Assembly: GCA_944472135.2 (NCBI GenBank)
Contig: OX235265.1
Span: 95,698,984-95,762,983, forward strand
Origin: Trichobilharzia regenti
Taxonomy: Eukaryota > Platyhelminthes > Trematoda > Strigeidida > Schistosomatidae
Direction of reading: 5' to 3'
DNA: 64,000 nucleotides
A program made the position numbers and the translations under genes. Below the pieces are notes generated by a model. That model made no database searches, was not told the origin of the DNA, and saw nothing but the letters and a program-made list of their open reading frames with translations. Numbering within the stretch: the first letter of the stretch is position 1; each line of letters begins with the position of its first letter. This document shows, piece by piece, positions 1 through 11,225 of this stretch.

Positions 1-165
1 AGTTTCAGGTGATGTCCAGTTCAGGAGTCATTTCAAGTGATCAGCCCAAAGTTTCCTTTGCCTTCCTTCATCGGTAATCAAGTTTCCTTTAAATCAAATG
101 AACTGTAGTCAAGATTTGACAGAATAGTTCTAAAATATTTGGGCACCGAATGAGAAGTAGACATT

Positions 166-729
166 TGTAAAAAATTATATTTGTAACATCTCGGCGATAT
201 TTAAACGAGTAATTCCAACGTTTCCTGTGTCCGGCAATCTGGTCCGAACTTCTTCAGGGAAATTAATCGAAATTAACATAACAGAGGTTTATATATAAAA
301 GAAACATCTCTTATTTTTAAAAACTTTGTCCAATCATCAGTCATAAAACAAGTATTAACAAGTATAATAAACAAAATTGTATGAGCTGTGATCAACATTT
401 GACCTCAGACTTACAGATATTGATCTACCTTTGTTAAACACTTTAAACACAGTGTGTATGTGGGCTGATAAACAGTTGTAAAACAATGTCTTAACGTCTC
501 CATAAGTAGATATAGACAGTCAGGAACTTTGACCAAGTATTATTAGTTATTGATACATATCCATTCTTATTTATTAATCAAGATTTCCTATGCGTCAGCT
601 AACATCACACCTTCATGTCTGTTCAAACTGTTAGTATTTCCCTGAAGAAGTTCGGGCCAGATTGCCGAACGAAACGTTGGAATTACTCATTTCCATATCG
701 ACGAGATTTTACAAATATAATTTTTTACA
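166..729. repeat. PLE terminal inverted pair with hammerhead-like motifs
   Basis: Arms 166-263 and 636-729 are inverted copies. The + arm reads CCTGAAGAAGTTCGGGCC then CCGAACGAAACGTTGG: a CTGAAGA core, stem II GTTCGG/CCGAAC and GAAA, with one extra A before stem II. Such motifs are known in PLE terminal repeats. The 370 bases between have no PLE coding trace. Confidence 0.65.
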
Positions 730-2384
730 AGTTCCCTTTACTTTCATAAGTTTCATTTGCATGGATCTTCTTATGGATAACCACCTAGTACAGTTTCTTT
801 AGATCTGTCTCACCAGCGGCCACTATTATCAGTTTGTTCTAAAGTTTTTGTTTTATCCTTCTTAACACTCTGCTTTACTTCGTTATTCAGTGAGTTGTAC
901 ATATACTCATCTCCAAACTTCGTTTTCCATTTTTGCAGTGGTTTATCTCTTGTCTTACCATCCCTCTGTCTTCCATTATTTTCGACTTGTCCGTAAAGGA
1001 TCGTTCCTTGTCTTGTCTTTTCTTTCTTCTTAAAACATCTACACACGTCTCTTTCATTACCAGTTTCAGAGAGTTCAGGCGTTCCTCCTAGACGGTTTCC
1101 CCGGTAATGCTACATAATGTGTTCGACCTTACTTTGATGGCTACAGTGAAGATGTGCCTTTGTGGTTTCGTCCTCCAGCTTCAAGGTGTTGGCTTTGAAT
1201 TGTGGCCTATCTTCACCTTTTTTGAAGGCTGTTAATTTGACTGTGAATGTTTCTTCATCAGGCATCTTCTTTAGTAAAGCAGAAATTCAAATGTCACATT
1301 CTACTTATTACTTTCAGACTAATTCATTAGTCAAATAAAAGGGTATCAATATAATTAGGTGGTTAGACGTAAGTGGCAAAAATTCCTGGACCCAAGCCTC
1401 ATGCTAACTGATACATACCATTACCTGCTTATCAATATATGCATCAAAGTGCTACAGAAAGTTAACGGTGAGCTGAGATAATTCAGTAGTAACGTCCCTG
1501 ATGAGGAAACTAATCTCTCAGGAAGATATCATTCAATGCCATCGAGATTTCGCAGATACTCCTTGTCGTTTAGTGCAATGTTAAGGGCTTCCTACTAGCT
1601 ATCTGTAACCATGTAGCACGACTGGCCAAATGGTATACTTGAGTGATATATAGTTCTAGTGATTATGGACACTAAACACTGGACCGACCACTGTGTAGAG
1701 TATCAGCATATAATAATTACTAGTTGAATGGTGAATGTTCTGTTACAGCGAATACAACCACCCCACCGCCGATACTACTCTTAAGTGAATTTTGTCAAAG
1801 TAGAAATTCAATGTCAAATGCTTATTCTATATTGGACATTGAATACAAGAAGAGGTATTACAAAACTGGAAAAAAAGACAAGCAGACGATTCTGTCTAAA
1901 GTCATTAATCATAATATTTAGATGACTTCCAACATTCCACATTCTTTTTTTCTTCAAAACCTATGCCTAAAAGATGAATAGAATAGAACGGAATAGTTTA
2001 AAGTAAAATATACTTTGTCATAGTGTTCACAGTCGAAGAGCTTTTTCACGAAACGTGTACATTTTATTGTCAGCAAAACGTAGTATTCATTCATCAAAGC
2101 AGAAACACTGAAAATGCCTGGGAATTCCTGGAGGCTTTGTATTCAGACAAATAAGCAATCAACAGAATCATTACTATGAATGAGACTCATTAGTAAATAA
2201 AGAATAAGTCACCTGACCAAAATTCAGTCATATTACAAGTCAACGAAATGTGGTAAATATTAATTCAAATCAACAAGCAATCACAACGAAGGTTGCCAAT
2301 AGATACAGTTATATCTTTGGCGCAAAATTTAAATAAGTTAACTTGAGATAGTGAAGTCTGTGATGAAGCGATTTTGTCTAGAAA
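730..2384. other. No gene recognised
   Basis: AT-rich; frames at 810-1046 (-) and 1724-1921 (+) are short and without family resemblance. 1370-1540 has faint SINE-D-like sequence (TCCTGGACCCAAGCCTCATG). Confidence 0.5.
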
Positions 2385-2450
2385 GATAATCAAAGCCTCA
2401 CATTTAAATCACCCAGCTCAGAGGATAATACAACCAGATCAAAATCAGGA
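2385..2450 (+). repeat. PLE family B terminal fragment
   Basis: CACCCAGCTCAGAGGATAAT and ACAACCAGATCAAAATC match the outer end of PLE-B termini at 22540-22600 and 58545-58600. Confidence 0.45.
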
Positions 2451-2696
2451 ACAGCACAACTTTCTTGTGCGTTTTTTAACACTCAAATTTCCCACTGAGC
2501 TGTCTATCTAATTGAAGTTGATATTGTTCTATGTAAAAATAATTGGTTCTACGGTAGACCGAAACAACAAAGACTCATATATGATAGTTTTATTCAATTT
2601 TAAGAAATTAATGGCAACAACTGTAGTTAATATGATCACGTAGGCAAAGATCGATTGACTGAATACAACTATTATTATTACAATTATTATTATTAT

Positions 2697-4330
2697 TATT
2701 GTTCCTTTGAGTTCAGAGAGGAAAACATGGCTTCAACAACACGTCTCCACATTGTCTTAATCTCCAAGGTCCTCCTTAGGTGGCCCAACACGATTGCTCA
2801 TAATCTCTCAACTCCTCTTTGCAGGACCTCATCCATATCACCCTCAGACACACATCCAGCTCGTGGTTTCCCATTCGGGTTCCAATCGAGTGATGGCATA
2901 CACTGCTAACGATGTCATTTGACAGTTCTGTTACTGTGTATCAAATCCATCTCCACTTCCTTTTTCACATCCGTTGAGCAAATGGCTCTTTGTTGATTTT
3001 TTTCCTTAGTTTGCTTTTGTTAATTCCTTGTCGCCGGCCATTTAACCTTCACAATGGAACCAGTGAAGGCACCTTTTAATGAAACCCTACAGTAGCCTGT
3101 TATAAATGTTTTTGGTGATTCGCTTCCGAGATGTTCGATCCATATAGAAGCACTAGCTAATTTACCATTCCTGTTGAAAATCTAAATCTTGTTCTTTATC
3201 CAGCTGAGTGCAGAAGGTCTCTAAACTGCTTTCCGCTTGATGAAGGCGTACCTAGTCTTTCTGAATCTGGCTGGCTGGCTGGCTTTGACATCTTCAAACG
3301 TTCCGTCTGACTGTGGCTGAAACGATGCTTCTTAGATAAATGAAGGAGTTAAGCTCTCCAAAATCACTCCTCTTGATGGTGATTGATGCTGGTTGCTTTT
3401 TTGTTATGTACTCGTCGCTAAATTATTATTATTGTGTACTGGTCGAGAATTTAATAGTCCTGACGCAAGGAAGACGGAAATCAGAAGACCACTAAGTTTG
3501 CGATGATACTTCTATTTTCCAAACACAAGGAAAATGCAATAAGTGGTATCACACCAAAAATAAGTAAGTAAGTCACACAAATTGTGAATGCGAAATATAT
3601 ATATATATGACAAGGGTGTGAACAATCATTAGACAGTCTTAACATGAATGGCTAATTATAATGAAGTATCGATCCATATATACATAGCGAAATATAGCAG
3701 ACATGTCAACAACAACCACCATATGTGGATACATGTCACCAAGCAACGGACTGTCAACAAACACTCATATTATATATAATATAAGGAGAATATACGTTGT
3801 TGAAGGAGACAGGTTGATACAAGTGAAATGGTCACAGACTAAGTGAGCAAACAGAAAGAGAGATCAACATACACACACACACATAAATATATATATATGT
3901 GGATACATATCATTTTTGTTATTGCTGTTTATTGGTGGGTTGACTATCTTCATCACCTCCACCTTCTCTATGTTCTTCCGGAGCTCTGTCTTTACTGGTT
4001 TCTTTTTACAACAGTCTGTTGGTTTTCGCCTGTAAATTTTTGAGTTTGTGTGAAATGAGACACAAATCATACACGCCTGAAATCCAGACCTTCTAGAGTC
4101 TTCTTATCGGTCTGATCTATTTCTCTTTTCTCATTCTCATGCCCAGTCTTCGTTGATAACAAGTAACCAGCTTTTCTTTTTTCCTGTATACACTTCGCTG
4201 AGTTTTCGGTTGTGTGTCATCTGACATGTGGCACTGTCATGTAGTTGACGAATGAGGGTGATAAAGATTTGCATTGAAGAAAATTTCCAAATTATCTGTC
4301 GGTCAAAGACCTTCACAAAGTCTAGGAGTT
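2697..4330 (-). pseudogene. LINE-A fragment A1
   Basis: 3' part of an endonuclease/RT LINE on the - strand, starting at a (TTA)n tail (2669-2701). Conserved segments: GGTTCCAATCGAGTGATGGC, TAGATAAATGAAGGAGTTAA, and after a 470-base non-matching gap CATCACCTCCACCTTCTCTA (3890-4330). No open frame. Confidence 0.6.
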
Positions 4331-4427
4331 AAATTAACTGAATACCATTAACCATACCATTCATAGTAATTTAGCATTTCTAAAATGTTTCATGATTCGA
4401 TCAACCCGGATACACTAGTGATGATAC

Positions 4428-4709
4428 TGTAACAACAGAAGACAAGGGCCAGGCAACAGATCGTTTTATTATGAAAATCAACACGTATTTATACATATTT
4501 CACATACATTATTATAGACAAGCGCAGTCGTCTGATTGGTTGTTTATCAGAAGTTAGGCAGACAAACGCAGGCTTCTGATTGGTTGTTTAGGGATTCCTC
4601 GACAAATAGAGTTCTCTATCTGCGAATCATATTTTGCCACGTTAACTTTGCTATGATTGGTTGTTGAATCAGCCTTGCTCATATTTTCTCACGGCCTGTT
4701 CTCACCACA
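4428..4709 (-). mobile_element. Solo LTR 1 (gypsy-type)
   Basis: TGTAACAACAG to CTCACCACA on + (TG...CA ends) with 4-base duplications ATAC at 4424-4427 and 4710-4713. On the - strand it has TATA-like ATAAATAC and AATAAAACGATCTG near its 3' end, as expected for an LTR. No internal region is attached. TSD size and LTR length fit CsRn1/Boudicca-like elements; the exact family is inference. Confidence 0.85.
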
Positions 4710-5382
4710 ATACTACTTTTTAATGTAGTTGTATTTTCTGAATTGGTTGGCAACTTAATTACGGAGTTTTCATTGTCTCAACCTAGACAACATCACCTCA
4801 GACTTCAATATAGAATGGAATTATTTCAGTTCTCTAGGAATTATGTAACTGTATCGCATGACAACGGCTGTAGTGATTTGTTGTCCATCAGCATTACTGC
4901 AAATTGTTTTATTGACATGGAATTCGACTTTTTTGTCATGTGATTTATTCTATATTTGTTGATGAATCTTCTAGGAATCCCATGACATTTTGAGTTTTTC
5001 TGTTGTCTCAGATTCCTACATCTTTCGATACGACTGTGTTCGTTTCTGTGTGTGTGTATATATGTGATATCTATTCCGGATGTTTATGGGTGATAACCTT
5101 CATTTCAGAAGGGTTCTTCCATATGACAGGATAAATCTTCTTTATGTTGCTGATGGTGCTTCCTCGCTAGGGAGCTTCATTCCTGTTGAGACATTTTTTG
5201 GTGTTAATGTGCGACTATCGGTTTTTTCTTTAACACAACTGGTTAATATTTCTTGGATATAGATAATCCCATATTCATTACTTTCACTTGTTCGTATGTT
5301 TGTCTAGTGAACTGAAAATACTTTATAAGACACAACTCTGTGAGTTCTGTCCAGCTTTAACACTTTCTGTTCATCGTTATAC

Positions 5383-5606
5383 GTTTTTTTACTCCTACAC
5401 GTACCCAGTGGAACAATGAGATTCAAGCTAGAGGTCTGAAGTTTCTGTAGCAGTGTTTATTTTTACAGGATAGGGTTGCTAGCCTCATGTTCCATCTTTC
5501 GTCTTTACCAGCTTTATTGCTGGCTCAGAGAGCTAGGTAAAGGAGTAAGCCGGTCGGGATCGAACGCCGGACCAGCGAATGTCCTAACCGCTGTGCCAAC
5601 GACGTA
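5383..5606 (-). mobile_element. SINE family B, tRNA-derived
   Basis: 11-base duplications CATCGTTATAC at 5372-5382 and 5607-5617; a T-run next to the left one is the A-tail. On the - strand: tRNA-like head with box B GATCGAACG complement region, the hairpin TACCAGC/GCTGG, and the shared 3' part (GCTAGCAACCCTATCCTGTA). Confidence 0.75.
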
Positions 5607-5795
5607 CATCGTTATACATTAGTTGTTGAATAATCACCTTTCTGCCAGTGTGTTTGTCCAGTTGAAGTGTATGTATGATGTTGTGACGTCAAAGGACAGC
5701 ATAATTTCACTGTCACCATCATGAATGCACTTTTGGCTTTTTCCATAAAATTAGATTAGATAATTCATCGTAAGGTTGTAGAATTCTATTGGATA

Positions 5796-6109
5796 TGTAA
5801 CAACAGAAGACATGGGCCATACAACAGATGGTTTATTGAGAAAGTCATCACATATTTATACATTTTTATTGTACATAATTATAGACTATTGTTAGCAGAT
5901 AAACACAGTCCTCTGATTGGTTGTTTCTCACTGAAAGTTAATCTTTCATCGCTTTGTGGCTGTTTCTCAAAGTTCAGATTATCTATATGTTAACTGTATC
6001 CGCCTACGCGAAGCCTTTGTTCTCATTTTTCTCACAACCAATATTGGGGACGTAAACATTGACGTAAATTATTGTCTACCAATTTCGCTAGCAGCCAGCT
6101 CTCACCACA
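5796..6109 (-). mobile_element. Solo LTR 2
   Basis: Diverged copy of the same LTR, 314 bases, 4-base duplications GATA at 5792-5795 and 6110-6113. It keeps a 5' part (ACGTAAATTATTGTCTACCA) missing from copies 1, 3 and 4. Confidence 0.82.
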
Positions 6110-6299
6110 GATATTCTAATTTGTTGTAAACCGTCTCCCAGAATCTGTATAACCGAAGTGCTGACAATCATCGCAAATAAATCAAATTCACCAGTTTCGA
6201 ATTAGCCAGCAATATTCTCAATATACTCAGTTCAATTGGTGAAATTTCACTGTAGCATCGTTTGAGAACCAAGTTATTCCGATCACAATATATGATCTG

Positions 6300-6515
6300 T
6301 TTAATACCATATGTGCTATGTGACAGTTGGAGGCTATCAGTATGAAGCCTTGGACCTAGGTTTCGTGCTAGTTGGCACTCACCAGTCACCAAAGCGTGTC
6401 TGCAACCTTGAAGGAACTCATATCCCTGCTTCTGGAATTTGAACCCGCGTCACCAAGTGGGGCTGCAGTCACTGACGTTACCATTGAGCTATTCGGGCTA
6501 GTGATTGACCTCCTT
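6300..6515 (-). repeat. SINE family D copy, tRNA-derived
   Basis: On the - strand: box A-like TAGCTCAATGGTAACG and box B GGGTTCAAATTCC, then CTGGTGAGTGCCAACTAGCA, CGAAACCTAGGTCC, a hammerhead-like layout with perfect stem II GTGC/GCAC but a G where core A6 is expected. Confidence 0.55.
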
Positions 6516-6548
6516 CCTATAGGACTGTAGTGGATACTTTTATTGGAC

Positions 6549-6769
6549 ACTAGTAACCAGTGTGATGTGTCTAGTCCTTTCTTTCTTTGGTGCAGACTGA
6601 ATTCTATCATTCAGGTTTGTAATGTGGCCACCATTCTAGGCGGCATTCATCAAATCAATGAGCACCGTGATGGCGAACTACCTAGAATGGTGGCCTCAGT
6701 TGCAAACCTGACTGACAGAATTCAGTCTGCACCAAAGAAAGGACTAGACATGTCGCGCTAGTTACTAAC
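6549..6769. repeat. Inverted repeat, 90-base arms
   Basis: Arms 6549-6640 and 6681-6769 match over their length (shared ATTCAGTCTGCACCAAAGAA and CCACCATTCTAGG) around a 40-base centre. It lies beside the SINE-D copy and may be part of such a dimer; it encodes nothing recognisable. Confidence 0.75.
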
Positions 6770-7854
6770 AAATATAACACTTTAATCAGCATATTTCATT
6801 TATGAAAGCAACCAAACTTGCATAAAACTGTAGATAGTATAAAACTGACCATGTATTTTTTCCAAAGGAAACTGTGGTGAAATTTCGTCACTCGAACTGT
6901 ATATATTTCGGATTACCATGGCTGGTTCGACCAAGTAACTAGTCGAAATTCGGGTGGTTTCAACTGGTTCGACTGTTTGAGCTGATTCAAACCGGGTACA
7001 CCACACTGACAAGCTTGGCATGAAACAAGTAAAACGGCCTTTCTGTGGTGTTCAGACAAGTTTGATCTCGCTGGCTGGCAAACAGGTACTACTGGTTGAT
7101 AGCAGGATACAGTGTCAAGCAAATGATCACTAATGCTTAATATTGACATTAATTAGTATTTGTCACCTTTTTAGCTTTTTGTGTGGTGGTTGGAATCAAG
7201 GTGTGGAGCTTCCTCCAGAAAGCCAACCAACCATTTGACATCGAATGAAATTATCACCGCCTAGTTTGGTGATCATATTGTAAAGTTTTAAAGTTATAAC
7301 AACAATGGCTAGACATATATGACACTGATCTCTCCCTAATGACCAACCAATGTACTGCATAGCAATATGATGAAAGTTGTGATACTCATGAAGGGAAAAT
7401 AATACAGCGAACAGATCTGTAATAATCTACGGGTCTGGGGTTGACACTGGAGAGATTAAATATAGTGGGGCATGCTGGAACTGCCCCAAAGAAAAGGCAA
7501 TATCAATAATCTTCTGCATATATATTCAGACTTCACAGTAGGAATGTGACCACTGTTCACTCAGCGAAAAATAAATTAATTAATTATTCTTAAAAGTGTA
7601 TTACCCTAGTAGTTTTGTATATGCCATGGCAACTGTAGATGAATTGTAATGTCAATTTGGATTGACACAATATCCTACAACTAGGACATTCTTCACTGAC
7701 TTGCTCGCTCATGTTTGCTTTCTTAAGTACCATTTGTGACGTCAAAGAGATGACACGTTACGATCTAATTAATCTTGATATCCAAACAAGGCTCAGGTGA
7801 AACTTCAATCTGAACGGTGCATTTTGTGAAGTGTGAGTTTCATTAAATTCATTG
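6770..7854. other. No gene recognised
   Basis: Unique-looking AT-rich sequence; frames at 6800-7149 (-) overlap each other and resemble nothing. Confidence 0.5.
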
Positions 7855-8340
7855 CTGTGATGGAAGAAGACGAGAGACTTAGTAACAGAATGTTTATGTG
7901 AAATTTGATATATCCATTGGAAAAATTATGTATACTAATATAAGTATAAAACTTTGGCACTGTGGTAGAGCGTAACTCATCATATCAAGTTGATATGATT
8001 ATGAGTGGCAATAGTTTGTACTCGAAACGTCATCAGTTGATGTTACTGTACAACACTGTGTGATTTATCAAAATAAAATCTTATCCATAATGAAACTGTG
8101 TATACCTTGTATCAAAATCATCCTTTGCAGAGATCTTCGGCGTTGTGCTACTTCTGTCGTTTCCATTGTATTTGCTTTGTATTCCTTTCGCGTCTAGCAT
8201 GTTTTATTCACAACACCGGTTTATCTACTCTGTTTAATGCGAAACCTATCTCTCCGTTATTTTGATATTTTCGTACTGATGAAAGTCTTTTTATGTACTA
8301 CTCATAAATGTTATCAACAGCAAAGGCCACATTACCACTT
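7855..8340 (+). repeat. Unclassified repeat with PLE-C-like terminus
   Basis: 7860-7950 and 8105-8330 match 62840-62960 and 63311-63460. The centre (7975-8060) holds GATATGATTATGAGTGGCAA then ACTCGAAACGTCATCAG, a hammerhead-like PLE-C end. Confidence 0.5.
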
Positions 8341-8969
8341 TATTAAACTGGTTAGCCACAAACCATTTGGTTCGAACATTGGTTCGGCTTCTTGGATTAA
8401 GTAGAACTAAACAAACCGCCACCGATCCCAGGTCGAAACTAGTGAAACAACCATCCGGTATTAAAGTCACTTCGATGTGTCCGGCTAGCATTTACTATGA
8501 GTTGACGTGAGGGATTTCAAAGTACTACTGTCGGTAGTAAGTAGAGTCGAACAATGAAAGTGTTACTAAGCAACCACTTACATATCAATCTGGTTATCAA
8601 GGAGTCACAGTGATTGTCCTAAGACTAACGGTATGCTAAATAGCTGTCTAAGCCCCCAGTGGTGAAGTGACTGATGTTACGAGTTGTGACCAGTGATCGG
8701 CATTATTTTCAGTATCAGTAGGGCTAATTTTTGATATCCTGTAACATGGATTTGAAGTTACCCATGTATTTTTAAGTCACTGTTTCCCACTGACTGATTT
8801 AACCAAGACATTAAGGCCAGCGCTGACATGTCCACTCCCTAGTATGGAAGCTTCGATGATTCCTGTAGATGCCGGCTTCACAAGAGGTATCTCTAGTCAC
8901 CAAAATAGTTCAAACGTTAACTCTTTGGCGTTTTAATCTAAGGATTCTGGGTTACAGTCTTAAGAGGGA
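8341..8969. other. No gene recognised
   Basis: No frame, tRNA-like box pair or transposon landmark seen. Confidence 0.5.
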
Positions 8970-9070
8970 CACTATCACTCACTAAGGAATTCAGGTAAAT
9001 CCAGCTGAAGAGTCCCAAGAAATGCACATCCCGGATTCCACTGCTAGCCATCATCCACCAAACGGGCTCT
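8970..9070 (+). repeat. Decayed Sm-alpha hammerhead SINE fragment
   Basis: Retains CACTATCACTCACTAAGGAA, a CTGAAGA core and the 3' segment GGATTCCACTGCTAGCC, but the right half of stem II and the GAAA junction are deleted. Confidence 0.6.
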
Positions 9071-9635
9071 TTATTCGTCCCCTCGCTTACTGAACATATT
9101 CTACGCTAATATTTATCCGACTAAAAGAGAACATATATAGTCATTAGAAACGGTAACAAATCAAAAGATCAAATCTCTTCCACTGTACAGTTTGGAAAAA
9201 ACAACTAAAATAACCTGATGTGTTATGTGCTACTATTATGTCTATTTCACAGATTTCTGTCAAAATCTTATCATCGGAATAACCTTTCACACAGTAACAC
9301 TAATAATAATAATTATTATTATCTCTAGCATAAATGATGTATTACCTGTCAGATAATCTGTATGTGTGTGGTTTTGCATTTTACCTTGATTAAATCCCCC
9401 CCTACTAACAGAATCCTGCATCAAGTGAACAAGAAAAATTTGAAAGCCCGCTTTAGTTTTTTTTATCGAATTGATTAAACGTCAAGAGATGCATTAAAAG
9501 TTAGCTATAATTATTTAATAGATTATTTCTAAGATCAAGGCTACGATAAAGATAAATAAATAAGTAAATAAATAATCTCCATTTGTGTCAAACACTGTTA
9601 CATATATACGAAAACAAATTGTTAACTTTTCTGCT
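9071..9635. other. AT-rich spacer
   Basis: Low-complexity (AAT)n at 9301-9325 and AAATA repeats near 9555; otherwise nothing. Confidence 0.5.
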
Positions 9636-10110
9636 ACTACTATTGTTCCCTTGAGTTTCCCTTGAGTGAAAAACAGGTCTTTATCAGCGCGTTTTCACCT
9701 TGTCTTATTTTCTGCCATCCTCTTTAGCTGATTCAACATGATTGCCTATATAGTCTCCCACTAAAACCGCCGAGCACGATCTCATCTACGTCACTCTCTG
9801 ACGAACACCCCACTCGTCGTTCCACCCATGGATTCCACTCGAGTGATACACTGGTATGCGATGTTATTCGACGGCCTCTTCAACGTAGGTTTTTTGTTGG
9901 TTTATTCTCAGCCAGAATTTCTTGATGCTAATTTTATCTTGCCGGCTGGTTATTCGATCTTCAGTATGGAGCCAGTGAAGCCAGGTGATGATGATGAGAG
10001 TCTTCAGTAGACTGCTGAAAATGCTTTTCCTGGTGTGGTTATCAAGTTTCTGACCCATGGAGAAGAAGTGACTGACCTGACATTAGTGTTGAAAATTCGT
10101 ATCTCATTTG
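9636..10110 (-). pseudogene. LINE-A fragment A2
   Basis: 3' end only: TTCCACTCGAGTGATACACT and CAGTATGGAGCCAGTGAAG, as in A4. Interrupted to the right by the Sm-alpha composite. Confidence 0.6.
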
Positions 10111-10306
10111 TCAAGGAACTTAACCCTAAGTTCCCATTATTTGCGCTCCAAATAGACAACTACTAAGTATTGAATTGAATTTTTGATTTTCCCGTCGATT
10201 GATTGGACCGAAGTGTTCGGTCTCAGGTTGACATGTCGGCTTCTTGTGCAGATGCTTCGACGATGTCTGGGGATTTGATTTGTATACAATTGGTGGATGG
10301 TGGCTA

Positions 10307-10367
10307 GCAGTGGAATCCAGGATGCGCATTTCGTCCTAATTGGGACTCGTCAGCTGGATGTACCTGC
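10307..10367 (-). ncRNA. Hammerhead ribozyme, Sm-alpha type (opposed copy)
   Basis: Reverse complement of the copy at 10534-10594 with one notable change: stem III reads ATGCGCAT, a self-complementary helix with no loop. Core CTGACGA and GAAA and stems I and II are intact; the cleavage triplet is ATC, with cleavage between complement positions 10321 and 10320. Confidence 0.88.
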
Positions 10368-10434
10368 ATTTCTCAGTGAGTGATGATGTTCCCACCGAGG
10401 CTCGAACACAGTGGCCAGAGCCACCTCTTGTGGC

Positions 10435-10512
10435 TCTCGTGGCCCAAGTGGTCTAGTGGATAACGCTTTGGCGTTTGAAACTATGGCCACGGGGTTCGAG
10501 CCTCGGTGGGAA
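10435..10512 (+). promoter_or_regulatory. tRNA-like internal pol III promoter of the SINE
   Basis: Box A-like TGGCCCAAGTGG (10440-10451) and box B GGTTCGAGCC (10493-10502) at tRNA spacing. It would drive transcription toward the + strand hammerhead. No cloverleaf good enough for a functional tRNA. Confidence 0.7.
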
Positions 10513-10533
10513 CATCATCACTCACTGAGAAAT

Positions 10534-10594
10534 GCAGGTACATCCAGCTGACGAGTCCCAATTAGGACGAAATGCACATCCTGGATTCCACTGC
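10534..10594 (+). ncRNA. Hammerhead ribozyme, Sm-alpha type
   Basis: Stem I ATCCAG/CTGGAT with an outer GCAG/CTGC helix, core CTGACGA (10548-10554), stem II GTCC/GGAC, core GAAA (10569-10572), short stem III ATG/CAT and cleavage triplet ATC, with cleavage expected after 10580. All invariant core bases are present. The short stem III usually makes such ribozymes weak as monomers. Confidence 0.88.
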
Positions 10595-11225
10595 TAGCCA
10601 CCATCCACCAATTGTATACAAACTACTAAGTATGATTATCGAATTTAACTCCAAAACACAAGGACTTGTAATAAGAAAGTATATTCTTCAGAAGTTAAAT
10701 TCGATCTACCATACATAGTCTATAAACAAATGTTTTGCACATAGTATATTGTACTTCTGTTCGTATTCTTTCGTCTTATTCCAACTTCAAATCGTTAAAT
10801 ATTCCCATTTATAATATTAGAACAAGACATATAAGCGAACAATATTGTTTTCAATTAGATCTTCTTCAGGCTTTACTCTAATTTACATAGACTTATATAT
10901 ATAAAATTTTAACCAATGACGGTGATTTAGTGGATCAAATAATAATAGTAATCATAATAATACAAATAATAATAATAGTAATAATAATGTGGTAAATGTT
11001 TTGAACGAAGTTAATAACGATGATTATAATAATAACAAAATATTGTTAATAAGGCTTATATAGGTGATAAGAATAACAAAGTTAGTATATGCATATATGT
11101 AGACAATTCAATAAATAAATAAATTAGGTCAAATCAAATGGAACGATAATCAGAGTTTAAATAAATATCATAAAAGTACGAAGGAGAGGGATGATAAGAA
11201 AGGGTGGGAGGGTTTTGAATAGAAT

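Larger units (their letters stand above)
10171..10620 (+). mobile_element. Sm-alpha-type SINE composite with two opposed hammerhead ribozymes
   Basis: A single unit between perfect 13-base duplications AACTACTAAGTAT at 10158-10170 and 10621-10633. Order on the + strand: a head of about 115 bases (contains GGACCGAAGTGTTCGG), a hammerhead on the - strand (10307-10367), a tRNA-like promoter (about 10435-10512), and a hammerhead on the + strand (10534-10594), ending in CCACCAATTGTATACA, which also mirrors the left arm. The arms (about 10281-10400 and 10500-10620) are almost perfect inverted repeats. Schistosome Sm-alpha repeats are known tRNA-related SINEs with a hammerhead; the inverted-dimer form is what is notable. 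Confidence 0.88.

Noticed and set aside
3843..4070. Overlapping + and - strand small proteins
   Set aside because: Both lie in a LINE-A fragment plus (CA)n/(TA)n sequence; short, and no homology seen.
10171..10620. CRISPR-like or other prokaryotic repeat system
   Set aside because: Repeats are dispersed, inverted and tRNA-derived with target duplications, in an intron-bearing eukaryotic context.
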